Assembly: GCA_964648115.1 (NCBI GenBank)
Contig: CAZYME010000017.1
Location: 1-57,235, forward strand
Source: CAZYME01 sp964648115
GTDB lineage: Bacteria; Pseudomonadota; Gammaproteobacteria; Legionellales; Legionellaceae
Length of the DNA: 57,235 bases
Direction: 5' to 3'
A program made the translations under genes and the position numbers. Positions 15,067 through 23,439 of this stretch are shown in pieces (positions within the stretch are counted from its first letter, which is position 1; the number at the start of each line of letters is the position of its first letter). The notes below the pieces were generated by a model. It was not told the origin of the DNA, searched no databases, and was given only the letters and a program-made list of their open reading frames with translations.

Positions 15067-17346
15067 ATGCCAAGAAATCAAGCCATTTCAGAAAGATTAG
15101 ACAATCTAACGATCGATGCTGCAACAAAAGGCGCGCAGACTAGTGCACTTAATGCTTTGATACAGGCTGATACCCCCGAGAATTTTAGACAAGCATTATT
15201 AGATCACAACACTGTTTTTACCCATGGTAACCCTGACTTATATGGCGCTGGGCATGCTAACAACGATGAGTTCATAGCTCCTGCAGGTGTAGATGGACAA
15301 CATAGCATTCTAGAGCTAAGGCAAAAAGCTGCGCGAAAGCGCATTGGATTTGGCTTGCCTGAGGATTTGGGTGGCTTACAAGAGCTTTTAACTCAAGAAG
15401 GCGATCAAGCTTTGCTGGCATGGTTTAAAACTAAGCTAAGCCTTTTTGGTCGTTATGACTGGGAGGCTGAGCCAAAACTTTTAACTGAAGAGTCACTAAA
15501 CAGCATTCGAGACCAAGCTAAAAACCGGGCCCTCACGTCAATTAATGCCCAAGTAGAGGCAATTGAACTAGCATTTACCACAGCAAACGATCAAGTTACA
15601 GAAGCTATTGCCGAACCACAGGCTGCTAACATAGACACTATCACTGAACAGCTCAATGCCATGAACACTAGTGCGGGAGAACTTGACCGATATTTATTGG
15701 AGCAAGCTCATCTAATAGAACTCCTAGAGACGAATGACGAGCTGAATCAGCGTGCCGAAACAATTGCCAGACATCTTGGTGATACTAAGGCCACTATAAG
15801 AGATACATACATCACCTTTATTAATGCCCAATACGGGGTTTTTGAAGAAGACGAAGACGTTGACGTTACAGTTGGCTCTGCTGAGCTCAAGCTAAAAATG
15901 GATACGTTGAAGGCACTTTTTGATGATGTAACGAAAGCTTTTATATTGGCTCAAATGAGTGGTGTGCAGGTCCCAGAAGATGAAGAAGAGGAAGATGAAG
16001 AAGTTGAGAATCCTCTAGCCGCAATGGCAGGTCGTGCTGAGGAAAATGCGGATCTAGAGCAATCGAGACTTCAAAAAGATAATATTGAAAGAGCCTTAAT
16101 TAAATTAAGTATTCAATACCATTCCAAAGTCATTTCAGAAAAAGCTGCTGCCATTGCAGTAAGAGTAACAGAGATTAGTCAGGCTGAGAATGCTGACACA
16201 GAAAGAACCCTACTAGGTGACGCTGTTGCCTTGCTCAGGTCAATAACAGAAGCTGCTGCTGCTAGTGCAGAACAAGCAGCGAAAGCTACAGCAGAAGATG
16301 GTTTATACGCTGATGAAGCTCTAGAGCGTGAGAAAGCAGAAATTATAGCACTTAACGACGCCGTACAAGCGGCTAAGAAAGCTGCTGAAGAAAGTTTAGC
16401 GGCTAGCCAAATATTGGTGACCCTGCCACAACAACCACCGCATTTTGGGAATGTTTTTTTCCAGCTTGGCGGCTTCGCTGAAAGAGAAGGTTTTACAACA
16501 GTAGTAGTGAGGCCGAGGCTCGGGGAAACTCCGCCCGATGTAGCGATTAGGCCTGAAGTAGACGATTTGGCGGCTCGTCTTGGGGGTGGGGGCGGCGCAG
16601 CTGCTGGTGCCTCAGCGGCTAAATACCGGCGGAAGAAGTTAGAGCCAGGTGATATGGTTTATTCCATAGTAGCTTTTGCTCCGGGCGCAACATCTGTAGC
16701 TGCAAATGCAAAAATAACAGTGCAATTAGCGCAAGATTCTACTGGTAAGGTAACTTACAAGGCCACAGGTGGTAAGCCAAATCCAAAGCAAAGCATCGTT
16801 GCTGTCATGAGAATGGCTGAAATGCTGTTAATGGATTTTGATCCCGCAAGTGGGGAAACCATCTATATCACCGGAGGTGCACAGCATGCAGAACAAGCAC
16901 ACAGACTTCTGGCCGTTATGCTTCGATTGAAACAAAATTGTCCTGCTTTAAAAGACATCAAGATTGTATCCGAGGTACCTGGTTGTGTGGCGCCAGTAGC
17001 TACTCCTGCACGACTTGGGTTGTTTGGAGGAGAAGATCTAGCTACTGCTAATGCAGCATTTATTACAAGGTACTTACCAGCAGCGCACGTTAGTGAGCAA
17101 AGTATGCTAGATTTGGAAGACCAGGTAAGCAAATTTATGCAAGTAAAAGCAACGAGAAATGAAGGATTTGCCGCCCTGAAACAGGAGATCCAAGCAGTTA
17201 GAGCAGGAGCGAATGCTCCCGACGACGAAGTTCAAGCTGCAGGAGTGCAACGGCAAGCTTTGGCTCAACAAGCTCAAGATTGGGGCTTTAAAGAAAATGA
17301 AGAGTTTGATCTGGACGGGAACCGCTCAGCAATCGCAGGCCCATAA
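15067..17346 (+). CDS. Large coiled-coil orphan protein, candidate effector
   Basis: I chose ATG 15067 because CGGAG lies seven bases upstream; an in-frame TTG at 15025 is also possible. This gives 759 residues. Seen: an N-terminal region (about 1-130), long Ala/Glu-rich helical segments, a very acidic stretch (PEDEEEEDEEVE, about 310), a glycine linker followed by a basic cluster (AAKYRRKKLEP), and a C-terminal alpha/beta domain with GETIYITGGAQHAEQAHRLL. There is no signal peptide or membrane segment. I do not recognise it. The build (coiled coil plus separate globular end) and its place between repeats are typical of Dot/Icm-type effectors, but that is inference. Its stop is 45 bases before murI. 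Confidence 0.75.
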   Translation: MPRNQAISERLDNLTIDAATKGAQTSALNALIQADTPENFRQALLDHNTVFTHGNPDLYGAGHANNDEFIAPAGVDGQHSILELRQKAARKRIGFGLPEDLGGLQELLTQEGDQALLAWFKTKLSLFGRYDWEAEPKLLTEESLNSIRDQAKNRALTSINAQVEAIELAFTTANDQVTEAIAEPQAANIDTITEQLNAMNTSAGELDRYLLEQAHLIELLETNDELNQRAETIARHLGDTKATIRDTYITFINAQYGVFEEDEDVDVTVGSAELKLKMDTLKALFDDVTKAFILAQMSGVQVPEDEEEEDEEVENPLAAMAGRAEENADLEQSRLQKDNIERALIKLSIQYHSKVISEKAAAIAVRVTEISQAENADTERTLLGDAVALLRSITEAAAASAEQAAKATAEDGLYADEALEREKAEIIALNDAVQAAKKAAEESLAASQILVTLPQQPPHFGNVFFQLGGFAEREGFTTVVVRPRLGETPPDVAIRPEVDDLAARLGGGGGAAAGASAAKYRRKKLEPGDMVYSIVAFAPGATSVAANAKITVQLAQDSTGKVTYKATGGKPNPKQSIVAVMRMAEMLLMDFDPASGETIYITGGAQHAEQAHRLLAVMLRLKQNCPALKDIKIVSEVPGCVAPVATPARLGLFGGEDLATANAAFITRYLPAAHVSEQSMLDLEDQVSKFMQVKATRNEGFAALKQEIQAVRAGANAPDDEVQAAGVQRQALAQQAQDWGFKENEEFDLDGNRSAIAGP

Positions 17347-17391
17347 GGTAGGTTGGGTCATTGACCCAACAAATACTGGTAAAGGAGTACT

Positions 17392-18201
17392 ATGAATAAA
17401 TCTCAACTAGCTATCGGTGTCTTTGATTCAGGGATGGGTGGCTTAACCGTATTGCGTGCTTTACGGAACAAGTTACCGCAAGAATCATTCATCTACTTAG
17501 GCGATACAGCTCGCCTACCATATGGCACAAAAAGCCCGGCGACTGTACAACAATATGCTGTGCAAATGGCTAGGATACTCGTAGAGCGTCGTATCAAAGC
17601 CTTAGTGATAGCCTGCAATACTGCAACAACCGCAGCGCTACCCCATTTACAAGCGATGCTGCCTGACATGCCTGTCTTAGGTGTGGTTTCCCCAGGAGCG
17701 GCCGCGGCAGTGGCCGCTACCAAAAATCAACGCATTGCAGTATTAGCCACCGAAACGACCATAGCTGCCAACGCTTATCAGAATTTAATAACCGCACAAA
17801 TTCCTAACGTTAAGATCCACGCCCGCGCCTGCAGTTTATTAGTGGCATTAGCCGAGGAAGGCATGGTGGATAATGCCATAATTCGCGCAGCCTTAGCGCA
17901 TTATCTGGAAGGTATTGAAAATGAAGACACAGTGCTACTAGGCTGCACACACTTCCCCGTGTTTAAGCCCTTATTAAGCACGTTATTACCAGAAAATGTT
18001 AGTGTAGTAGACTCTGCAGACTCAACTGCTACTGTTCTACAACAATTATTAGCACAAGAAAATTTGCTAAAAACCAGCAAGCCATCAAATGGCACCACAC
18101 GATATCTAGTAACCGATTCCGCACAACGCTTTCAAAAAGTCGGTGAAATTTTCCTAGGCGAAGCGTTATCGATTGATGATGTAGAATTAATCGACGTGTA
18201 A
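17392..18201 (+). CDS. murI: Glutamate racemase
   Basis: A 269-residue enzyme making D-glutamate for peptidoglycan. Seen: GVFDSGMGGLTV at the N-terminus, both catalytic cysteine motifs (IACNTATTA and LLGCTHFP), and GDTARLPYG. AAAGGAG lies in front of ATG 17392. The length is usual. It stands alone, with an orphan gene before it and a family B repeat after it. Confidence 0.95.
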   Translation: MNKSQLAIGVFDSGMGGLTVLRALRNKLPQESFIYLGDTARLPYGTKSPATVQQYAVQMARILVERRIKALVIACNTATTAALPHLQAMLPDMPVLGVVSPGAAAAVAATKNQRIAVLATETTIAANAYQNLITAQIPNVKIHARACSLLVALAEEGMVDNAIIRAALAHYLEGIENEDTVLLGCTHFPVFKPLLSTLLPENVSVVDSADSTATVLQQLLAQENLLKTSKPSNGTTRYLVTDSAQRFQKVGEIFLGEALSIDDVELIDV

Positions 18202-18234
18202 GTTTCCTATCTCCGCCACATTTAATCTAACAAT

Positions 18235-18320
18235 GTAGCCCGTATGGAGCGAAGCGGAATGCGGGATCACAAAACCTATTCTCGCACTCCATTAGAGTTA
18301 CCATGCGCGAGGTATGGAAA
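18235..18320. repeat. Family B repeat, diverged
   Basis: GTAGCCCGTATGGAGCGAAG with GGAATGCGGGAT is the left arm of family B. The right side (CTCGCACTCC...GCGCGAGGTATGG) is only loosely related. It lies between the convergent murI and the orphan gene ending at 18402. Confidence 0.75.
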
Positions 18321-18401
18321 ATTTGATTGGAGCAAGAAGTTCTATTTAGCTAAATAATCCTGGTTGCAAGCAACCAGGCTACGCGCTACGTTGTTGAGCG
18401 G

Positions 18402-18986
18402 TTAAGGTGTGACAGGAGAGCCGGCTGCAGCAGCAGCTTGTTGTACTTCAACAGTTGTGCGAATTGTTTTAATGTTTCCTATTATTCTAGTGGCTTCCGC
18501 TTCTTCCCATTTCCCCTTACTAAGCATAAGTTTTAGATATTCATCTAATCGGTCGAGAGAGTCATTAATCTTTCTAGTGGGTATTTCTTCAAACGATTTT
18601 ACACCCAAGGCTTCTAGCAATAATGGGTATAAACATGTCTCTTCGAGTGGATAGGTAAACATGCCTGCGCCTTTAAAATTCGCTTTAAGAGTAAGTAAAT
18701 TAAGAACCAATATTCCTTTTAATACCTTAGAAATAAATTCGTAGCGTTTTTCGCGGTTATTTTGCCCGAGATAGGCTATGTCATAAGCACCTAGATGTTG
18801 GTACTCCTCTTTAGTATGTTTGGAAAATTTTTCAATAAGGCTAGCTGCTTGGATGCGGCTTGGATTCTCACGATAGGCTGCAAAGTATCTTATCGCGGCA
18901 TGCTTCTCCGTGTAGAGCTGCAAAAAATTGTTGGTTTTTTCGTATAAATGGTTATATTCCTTTTCTCTTTTTATGGGACCTGGCAT
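18402..18986 (-). CDS. Helical orphan protein, candidate effector
   Basis: The start at 18986 (MPGPIKRE) has AAAAAGGAG at a good distance, giving 194 residues. The protein is soluble and predicted almost wholly helical, with an Ala-rich end (VQQAAAAAGSPVTP). I recognise no family. Many orphan proteins in this window share the short Pro/Ala/Ser tail style. It lies 45 bases downstream of gpsA on the same strand and may be read through from it. Confidence 0.65.
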   Translation of the reverse strand: MPGPIKREKEYNHLYEKTNNFLQLYTEKHAAIRYFAAYRENPSRIQAASLIEKFSKHTKEEYQHLGAYDIAYLGQNNREKRYEFISKVLKGILVLNLLTLKANFKGAGMFTYPLEETCLYPLLLEALGVKSFEEIPTRKINDSLDRLDEYLKLMLSKGKWEEAEATRIIGNIKTIRTTVEVQQAAAAAGSPVTP

Positions 18987-19031
18987 AAAAATCTCCTTTT
19001 TAGTAGACGGCTCCATGAAATACAGCTTAAC

Positions 19032-20027
19032 TCAACTAACTTCCCCTCGCGGAGGACGACTCATTAAATTGACCACGGCTTGTTTTGCTGTAATACGCTC
19101 CTGCAATAGCGTATTAACCTCCTCACAGATAGGCATTTCTACCTGATGCTGTGCCGCTATTGCACAAATTTGCGCGGCATTATGCTTTCCTTCAACCACT
19201 TGTCCGATGTGGTTCTCTGCTTCAATAAGGCTAACGCCTTTTCCAATTTGTAAACCAAATCGGCGATTACGGGATTGGTCGTCGGTGCAGGTGAGGACAA
19301 GGTCACCTACTCCTGCTAACCCAATAAATGTTTCCTGACGAGCTCCCAAACACATACCTAGCCGGCTCATTTCTGCCAGCCCTCGTGTTATTAATGCAGC
19401 TTTTGCATTAGCACCATAATGCAAACCGTCACTAATCCCACAAGCAATCGCTAATATATTTTTGACTGCTCCGCACAATTGTACACCAATTGTATCATCC
19501 GTTACGTAGACGCGGATATTATCGTGATGGAAAATTTTATGCATAGTTTGTAAGTACGAGGGGTTATTGCCTGCTAAAACCAACGCTGTTGGTAGAAAAT
19601 TAGCTACTTCACGCGCAAAAGAAGGGCCAGAAATAACAGCGATTGGGAATGTTTCACCCCATTTTTGAGCTACTAGTTGGCTTAAAAGCATATGGCTGGT
19701 TGGATCAACGCCTTTGGTTAACCATGCTAAGCCTTTAGTAGGTTTTTCGAGCTTGGCTAATAAGCTAGCAAATGCATGAGAGGGTACGGCTATAATAAGA
19801 TGATGTGCTTTTTGTTCACACTCATCAAGGCTTGCTGTAGGTATTAGGGTAGGTGGAAAAGAAATATCTGGCAAATAGCGCTGATTACAGCGTTGTTTGC
19901 ACATGGCGCTAACATGCTGAGGATCATGTCCCCACAACATGACGTGATGCCCCTGCTTGGCCAAATGAATCGCCACAGCAGTCCCCCATGATCCGGCACC
20001 TAATATGGCAATGGCAGATGTTTTCAT
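19032..20027 (-). CDS. gpsA: NAD(P)-dependent glycerol-3-phosphate dehydrogenase
   Basis: A 331-residue cytoplasmic enzyme that reduces dihydroxyacetone phosphate to sn-glycerol 3-phosphate for phospholipids. Seen: GAGSWGTAVA at the N-terminus, the catalytic lysine region GAVKNILAIACGISDGL, and the signature block GLAGVGDLVLTCTDDQSRNRRFG. Length and order are normal. No strong ribosome site precedes the start. Confidence 0.95.
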   Translation of the reverse strand: MKTSAIAILGAGSWGTAVAIHLAKQGHHVMLWGHDPQHVSAMCKQRCNQRYLPDISFPPTLIPTASLDECEQKAHHLIIAVPSHAFASLLAKLEKPTKGLAWLTKGVDPTSHMLLSQLVAQKWGETFPIAVISGPSFAREVANFLPTALVLAGNNPSYLQTMHKIFHHDNIRVYVTDDTIGVQLCGAVKNILAIACGISDGLHYGANAKAALITRGLAEMSRLGMCLGARQETFIGLAGVGDLVLTCTDDQSRNRRFGLQIGKGVSLIEAENHIGQVVEGKHNAAQICAIAAQHQVEMPICEEVNTLLQERITAKQAVVNLMSRPPRGEVS

Positions 20028-20130
20028 GGTTTAAGAGATCTCAAAATAATAAGTATACATTGGAGTTGGGGTCAGGGCTATGGCAGTTCGGATAAGAAAA
20101 AGAATAAGTCTATGTAGGCTGGGCCCATGG

Positions 20131-20290
20131 TCTGAATGGCACTTACTTAAGGAAATTCGGGCTAATAATAGTCTGTCGTTGCGAGCGTAGCGAAGCAATC
20201 CAGCGGCCTTAATGTCGCTCAGATAAAGTCACTGGATTGCTTCGCTACGCTCGCAACGACGATTATCTTCCTTAAGTTAATGCCATTCGG
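20131..20290. repeat. Family F palindromic repeat, complete
   Basis: The outer arms are CTGAATGGCACTTACTTAAG and CTTAAGTTAATGCCATTCGG. The inner arms, GTCGTTGCGAGCGTAGCGAA with CAATCCAG and its complement CTGGATTGCTTCGCTACGCT, are nearly perfect. It lies between the divergent transcription start of gpsA and the end of the GDSL gene, and matches 1-72. Confidence 0.88.
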
Positions 20291-20316
20291 TCAATGATCC
20301 AACTTACTTTGAATTA

Positions 20317-21252
20317 TTACTCCCGAAACTCAATACCCTCTTTATCAAACAACGTCTTTGTTCTTTCTGCCATGAGTACATGCGCGGGGCCTGTGGGATG
20401 CACAGGATCAAAAAACAAATGTCCTTTGCAGGCATCTTCGTTAGGCTCTTGTCGCTGAATTCTTGATACCATTTTTAGTAGGGAGTGATGTTTTAAGGTG
20501 AGCTCGTCATGGTTAGCATCTTCATAACAAGTGTCCATCACGTTAGTGAAACCAAAACGCCCAGGCTCATTTGTCATGTCATCAAAAACTAAATTAACAT
20601 CAAAATATAACCATTGAACATCTGGATAAAGTCTTTGCAACTCAGCAAGCTTGTTTTTAAGCTTGTCATTATGCAACTTAGCTACAAAACTCATTCGGTC
20701 AACCACATCAAGCTCTCGTGCCAAGGGGGTCCTGCCTAAATCGGGTACGTTAACTACCAAAATGTACTTAGCACCTTTTTGAGCCAAGCGCTCTAATCCA
20801 TGTTGAATGCCTAGAATTACGGCGTCTACTGTACTTTCAAGCTCATCAGGTATGGCCAAATAATTATTTGAACCTATCCATACTACAAACATACTATCCG
20901 GATCTGCTTTATCATGGGTAAGAAAATAGCTATCCATTTCGCGGCGTAGGGTAAACATGGTGTCATCATCGTCTTCATCTTCTAAGACACCCGCCCCACC
21001 ATAAGCATAATCAGCTAAGTGCGCCTTACTGCTATTGGGATAATAATACTGCATTAGGAGCTCGACCCAGACAGGTCCATTCGAAAAACGGCCCTTAAAA
21101 TAAGGAGGGGAAAGAGGTAGTTGATGTTGCATGTATTCGTAGAGATTCCCATCATCTGACAGGCTATCACCAAAAACAACCATTTTATTAAGGGAAGCAG
21201 CTGATGTTACTATCGAAAAAAACAGGGTACACACAGCAAGAATAATTTTCAT
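20317..21252 (-). CDS. Secreted GDSL lipase/phospholipase (PlaA-like)
   Basis: A 311-residue SGNH hydrolase. Seen: a signal peptide (about 1-18), block I FGDSLSDDGN with nucleophile Ser30, FSNGPVWVE, the block III region WIGSNNY, and catalytic DPVHPT (Asp282, His285). These are the features of lysophospholipase A/GCAT enzymes such as Legionella PlaA, which are exported by type II secretion and act on host or released lipids. An acidic insert (EDEDDDD, about residue 90) is unusual. A chain-release esterase with another substrate is possible. Confidence 0.9.
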   Translation of the reverse strand: MKIILAVCTLFFSIVTSAASLNKMVVFGDSLSDDGNLYEYMQHQLPLSPPYFKGRFSNGPVWVELLMQYYYPNSSKAHLADYAYGGAGVLEDEDDDDTMFTLRREMDSYFLTHDKADPDSMFVVWIGSNNYLAIPDELESTVDAVILGIQHGLERLAQKGAKYILVVNVPDLGRTPLARELDVVDRMSFVAKLHNDKLKNKLAELQRLYPDVQWLYFDVNLVFDDMTNEPGRFGFTNVMDTCYEDANHDELTLKHHSLLKMVSRIQRQEPNEDACKGHLFFDPVHPTGPAHVLMAERTKTLFDKEGIEFRE

Positions 21253-21375
21253 ACTTAACCTTAAACAAAGAGTTTTGTATCAAAACAGTCATGATTATAG
21301 GATCGAAATACAAAAGCAAGCAATTTTTTTAAAACCATGTGTTTTGTTGGTGAGCAAATAATTTATAACAAAAAC

Positions 21376-21421
21376 TACCCTCACCTGCCCGTCTGGCATC
21401 CTCTCCCATCAATGGAAGAGG
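21376..21421. repeat. Family D half element
   Basis: CTACCCTCACCTGCCCGTCT with GGCATCCTCTCCCATCAATG matches the right half of the family D copy at 12025-12166. It lies between the GDSL gene start and the deaD stop. Confidence 0.75.
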
Positions 21422-21448
21422 AGCCTCTATTCACTATCAGAGCGCGAA

Positions 21449-23128
21449 CTAATCAGCACCCAGAGATGTCAATTTCAACTGCCGACCACAAACCCAGGCT
21501 TTATTTAAATCCTGAAATACTTCTTTAGCCATGCCTTTTGGCAAAAGCACTGTAGAATGATCATCATGAATCTTTAAGCCCGTAATAAAACGGCTTTGCA
21601 AACCTGCTTCATTGGCAATAGCACCAACAATATTGCCTGGCTTGACGCCATGCACACGGCCCACATCAATGCGAAACAGCTCTTGCGGATAATCATCACG
21701 GAAGCGTTTCTGTTCTCCTCTCGCACCATTTGAAGGAGGACGAGCCCCTCGGGTGTCGTTATCCCTTACTCTTCCCTCTTTCGCCGGCCGAGCAATTTTA
21801 GGAGCAACAACCTGCTGCTGCCAAGGTTTATCTTGATTAAGCAACAAAGCCAACGCTGCTGCCACATCCACTGCTGTAGTAGCATCATTTTCTTTTAGAT
21901 ATGACTCAATGATATTGCGATAGCTATGTAAATGCTCATTCTGCAAACGCTCAGTAATATTTGCCATGAAGCGCTTTTGTCTAGCAACTTGAATCATATG
22001 ATCATTAGGCACCATAATTTTTTCAATACGCTGACGTGTATGGCGCTCTATGTTAGTCAATACACGTGATTCTTTAGGCGTTGCAAACAAAATGGTAACA
22101 CCACTACGACCAGCGCGGCCTGTACGACCAATACGATGAACATACGTTTCACAATCATGAGCCATGTCATAGTTAATTACGTGCGTCACACGATCAACGT
22201 CTAAACCACGTGCAGCAACGTCTGTGGCAACCAAGACATCAATAGCGCCTTGTTTGAATTGCACAATAATACGTTCACGTAATGCCTGGGTAATATCACC
22301 ATGAATAGCCATGGCTCTATGCCCTTGCTGTTGCAATATTTCAGCAACTTCTTCTGTACTGCTCTTGGTACGCACAAATACAATAACACCTTGACACTCT
22401 TCCGCGGCAAGAATACGTAATAGTGCATCTGGTTTTTGAGCTTGTGAAGCAAACAAAAAACGCTGCTCAATACTTTTAACTGTTGCTGTTTCCATGCGGA
22501 TCTCAACGGACACAGGGTCAGTTAAATAGCGATTAGCAATTTGACGAATGCGTGGAGGCATTGTTGCTGAAAACAATGCAATCTGCTTTTTAGCAGGCAG
22601 TTTTGCCAGGATGGTTTCAACATCTTCAATGAAACCCATACGTAACATTTCATCAGCTTCATCGAGCACGAATGTATTTAAATTATCTAATTTCAAGGTG
22701 CCACGATCGATATGATCAAGAATTCTTCCTGGTGTTCCCACAACAATTTGTGCACCATCACGCAATTTTTTTAATTGAGGACGGTAATCCTGGCCACCGC
22801 ATAATACCGTAACCCGCGTGCCTGGTAGATGTGCGCTTAACGTCTCAAAATGCTCTGCTACTTGAATAGCGAGCTCTCGTGTTGGAGCCAAAACCAGGGC
22901 TTGAGGACCCTGTTGGTTAGGCGATAGAAGGTGTAAAATAGGCAAAGCAAAAGCAGCGGTCTTTCCCGTGCCGGTTTGTGCTTGTCCGATTAGGTCGCGT
23001 CTTTGCAACATCAATGGAATAGTCTGTTGTTGCACGGGCGAAGGGGTTACAAACTTCAAATCATCTAGGGCTTTAAGTAGAGCGTCTGATAAATTAAGGT
23101 CTGCGAAGCTGGTAAACTCTTGAGTCAT
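21449..23128 (-). CDS. deaD: DEAD-box RNA helicase DeaD/CsdA
   Basis: A 559-residue cold-shock RNA helicase that unwinds RNA in ribosome assembly and mRNA decay. Seen: the Q motif, AQTGTGKTAAF (about 50), PTRELAIQV, TPGR, DEAD, SAT, RGLD and HRIGRTGRAGR, a basic linker, and a C-terminal DbpA-type RNA-binding fold (VGRVHGVKPGNIVGAIANEA). It is a bit shorter than the E. coli enzyme (629). AGGAACC lies upstream of the ATG. A second helicase of the same superfamily, dbpA, lies at 41004-42416. Confidence 0.93.
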   Translation of the reverse strand: MTQEFTSFADLNLSDALLKALDDLKFVTPSPVQQQTIPLMLQRRDLIGQAQTGTGKTAAFALPILHLLSPNQQGPQALVLAPTRELAIQVAEHFETLSAHLPGTRVTVLCGGQDYRPQLKKLRDGAQIVVGTPGRILDHIDRGTLKLDNLNTFVLDEADEMLRMGFIEDVETILAKLPAKKQIALFSATMPPRIRQIANRYLTDPVSVEIRMETATVKSIEQRFLFASQAQKPDALLRILAAEECQGVIVFVRTKSSTEEVAEILQQQGHRAMAIHGDITQALRERIIVQFKQGAIDVLVATDVAARGLDVDRVTHVINYDMAHDCETYVHRIGRTGRAGRSGVTILFATPKESRVLTNIERHTRQRIEKIMVPNDHMIQVARQKRFMANITERLQNEHLHSYRNIIESYLKENDATTAVDVAAALALLLNQDKPWQQQVVAPKIARPAKEGRVRDNDTRGARPPSNGARGEQKRFRDDYPQELFRIDVGRVHGVKPGNIVGAIANEAGLQSRFITGLKIHDDHSTVLLPKGMAKEVFQDLNKAWVCGRQLKLTSLGAD

Positions 23129-23298
23129 AAGGTTCCTGATATAAGTAATCTAATAAATAGATTAATCCATGTAAAAATTGGTCTATATAATATCAGATTT
23201 TACTCATGAATGCACTCAATTTATTCTATTTAGCATAAAAATAGCAGTTTGGTGTGGGAGAATTCGCCATATTTTACTCAGATGGTGAATTATAGACT

Positions 23299-23405
23299 TC
23301 TCTACCATTGATGGGAGAGGATGCCCGACAGGGCCCCGGTTGAGGGTAGATCAAATCACCCCTCATCCGCCCTGTCGGGCACCTTCTCCCCTCGCGGGGC
23401 GAAGG
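23299..23405. repeat. Family D palindromic repeat
   Basis: CTCTACCATTGATGGGAGAG with GATGCCCGACAGGGC at the left, and GCCCTGTCGGGCACCTTCTC with CCCTCGCGGGGCGAAGG at the right. It has the same components as 12025-12166 in the other orientation. It fills much of the gap 23129-23439; nothing else is seen there except the deaD upstream region. Confidence 0.85.
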
Positions 23406-23439
23406 AACCACAAAATCGCCCCGCGAATAAACAATTATT

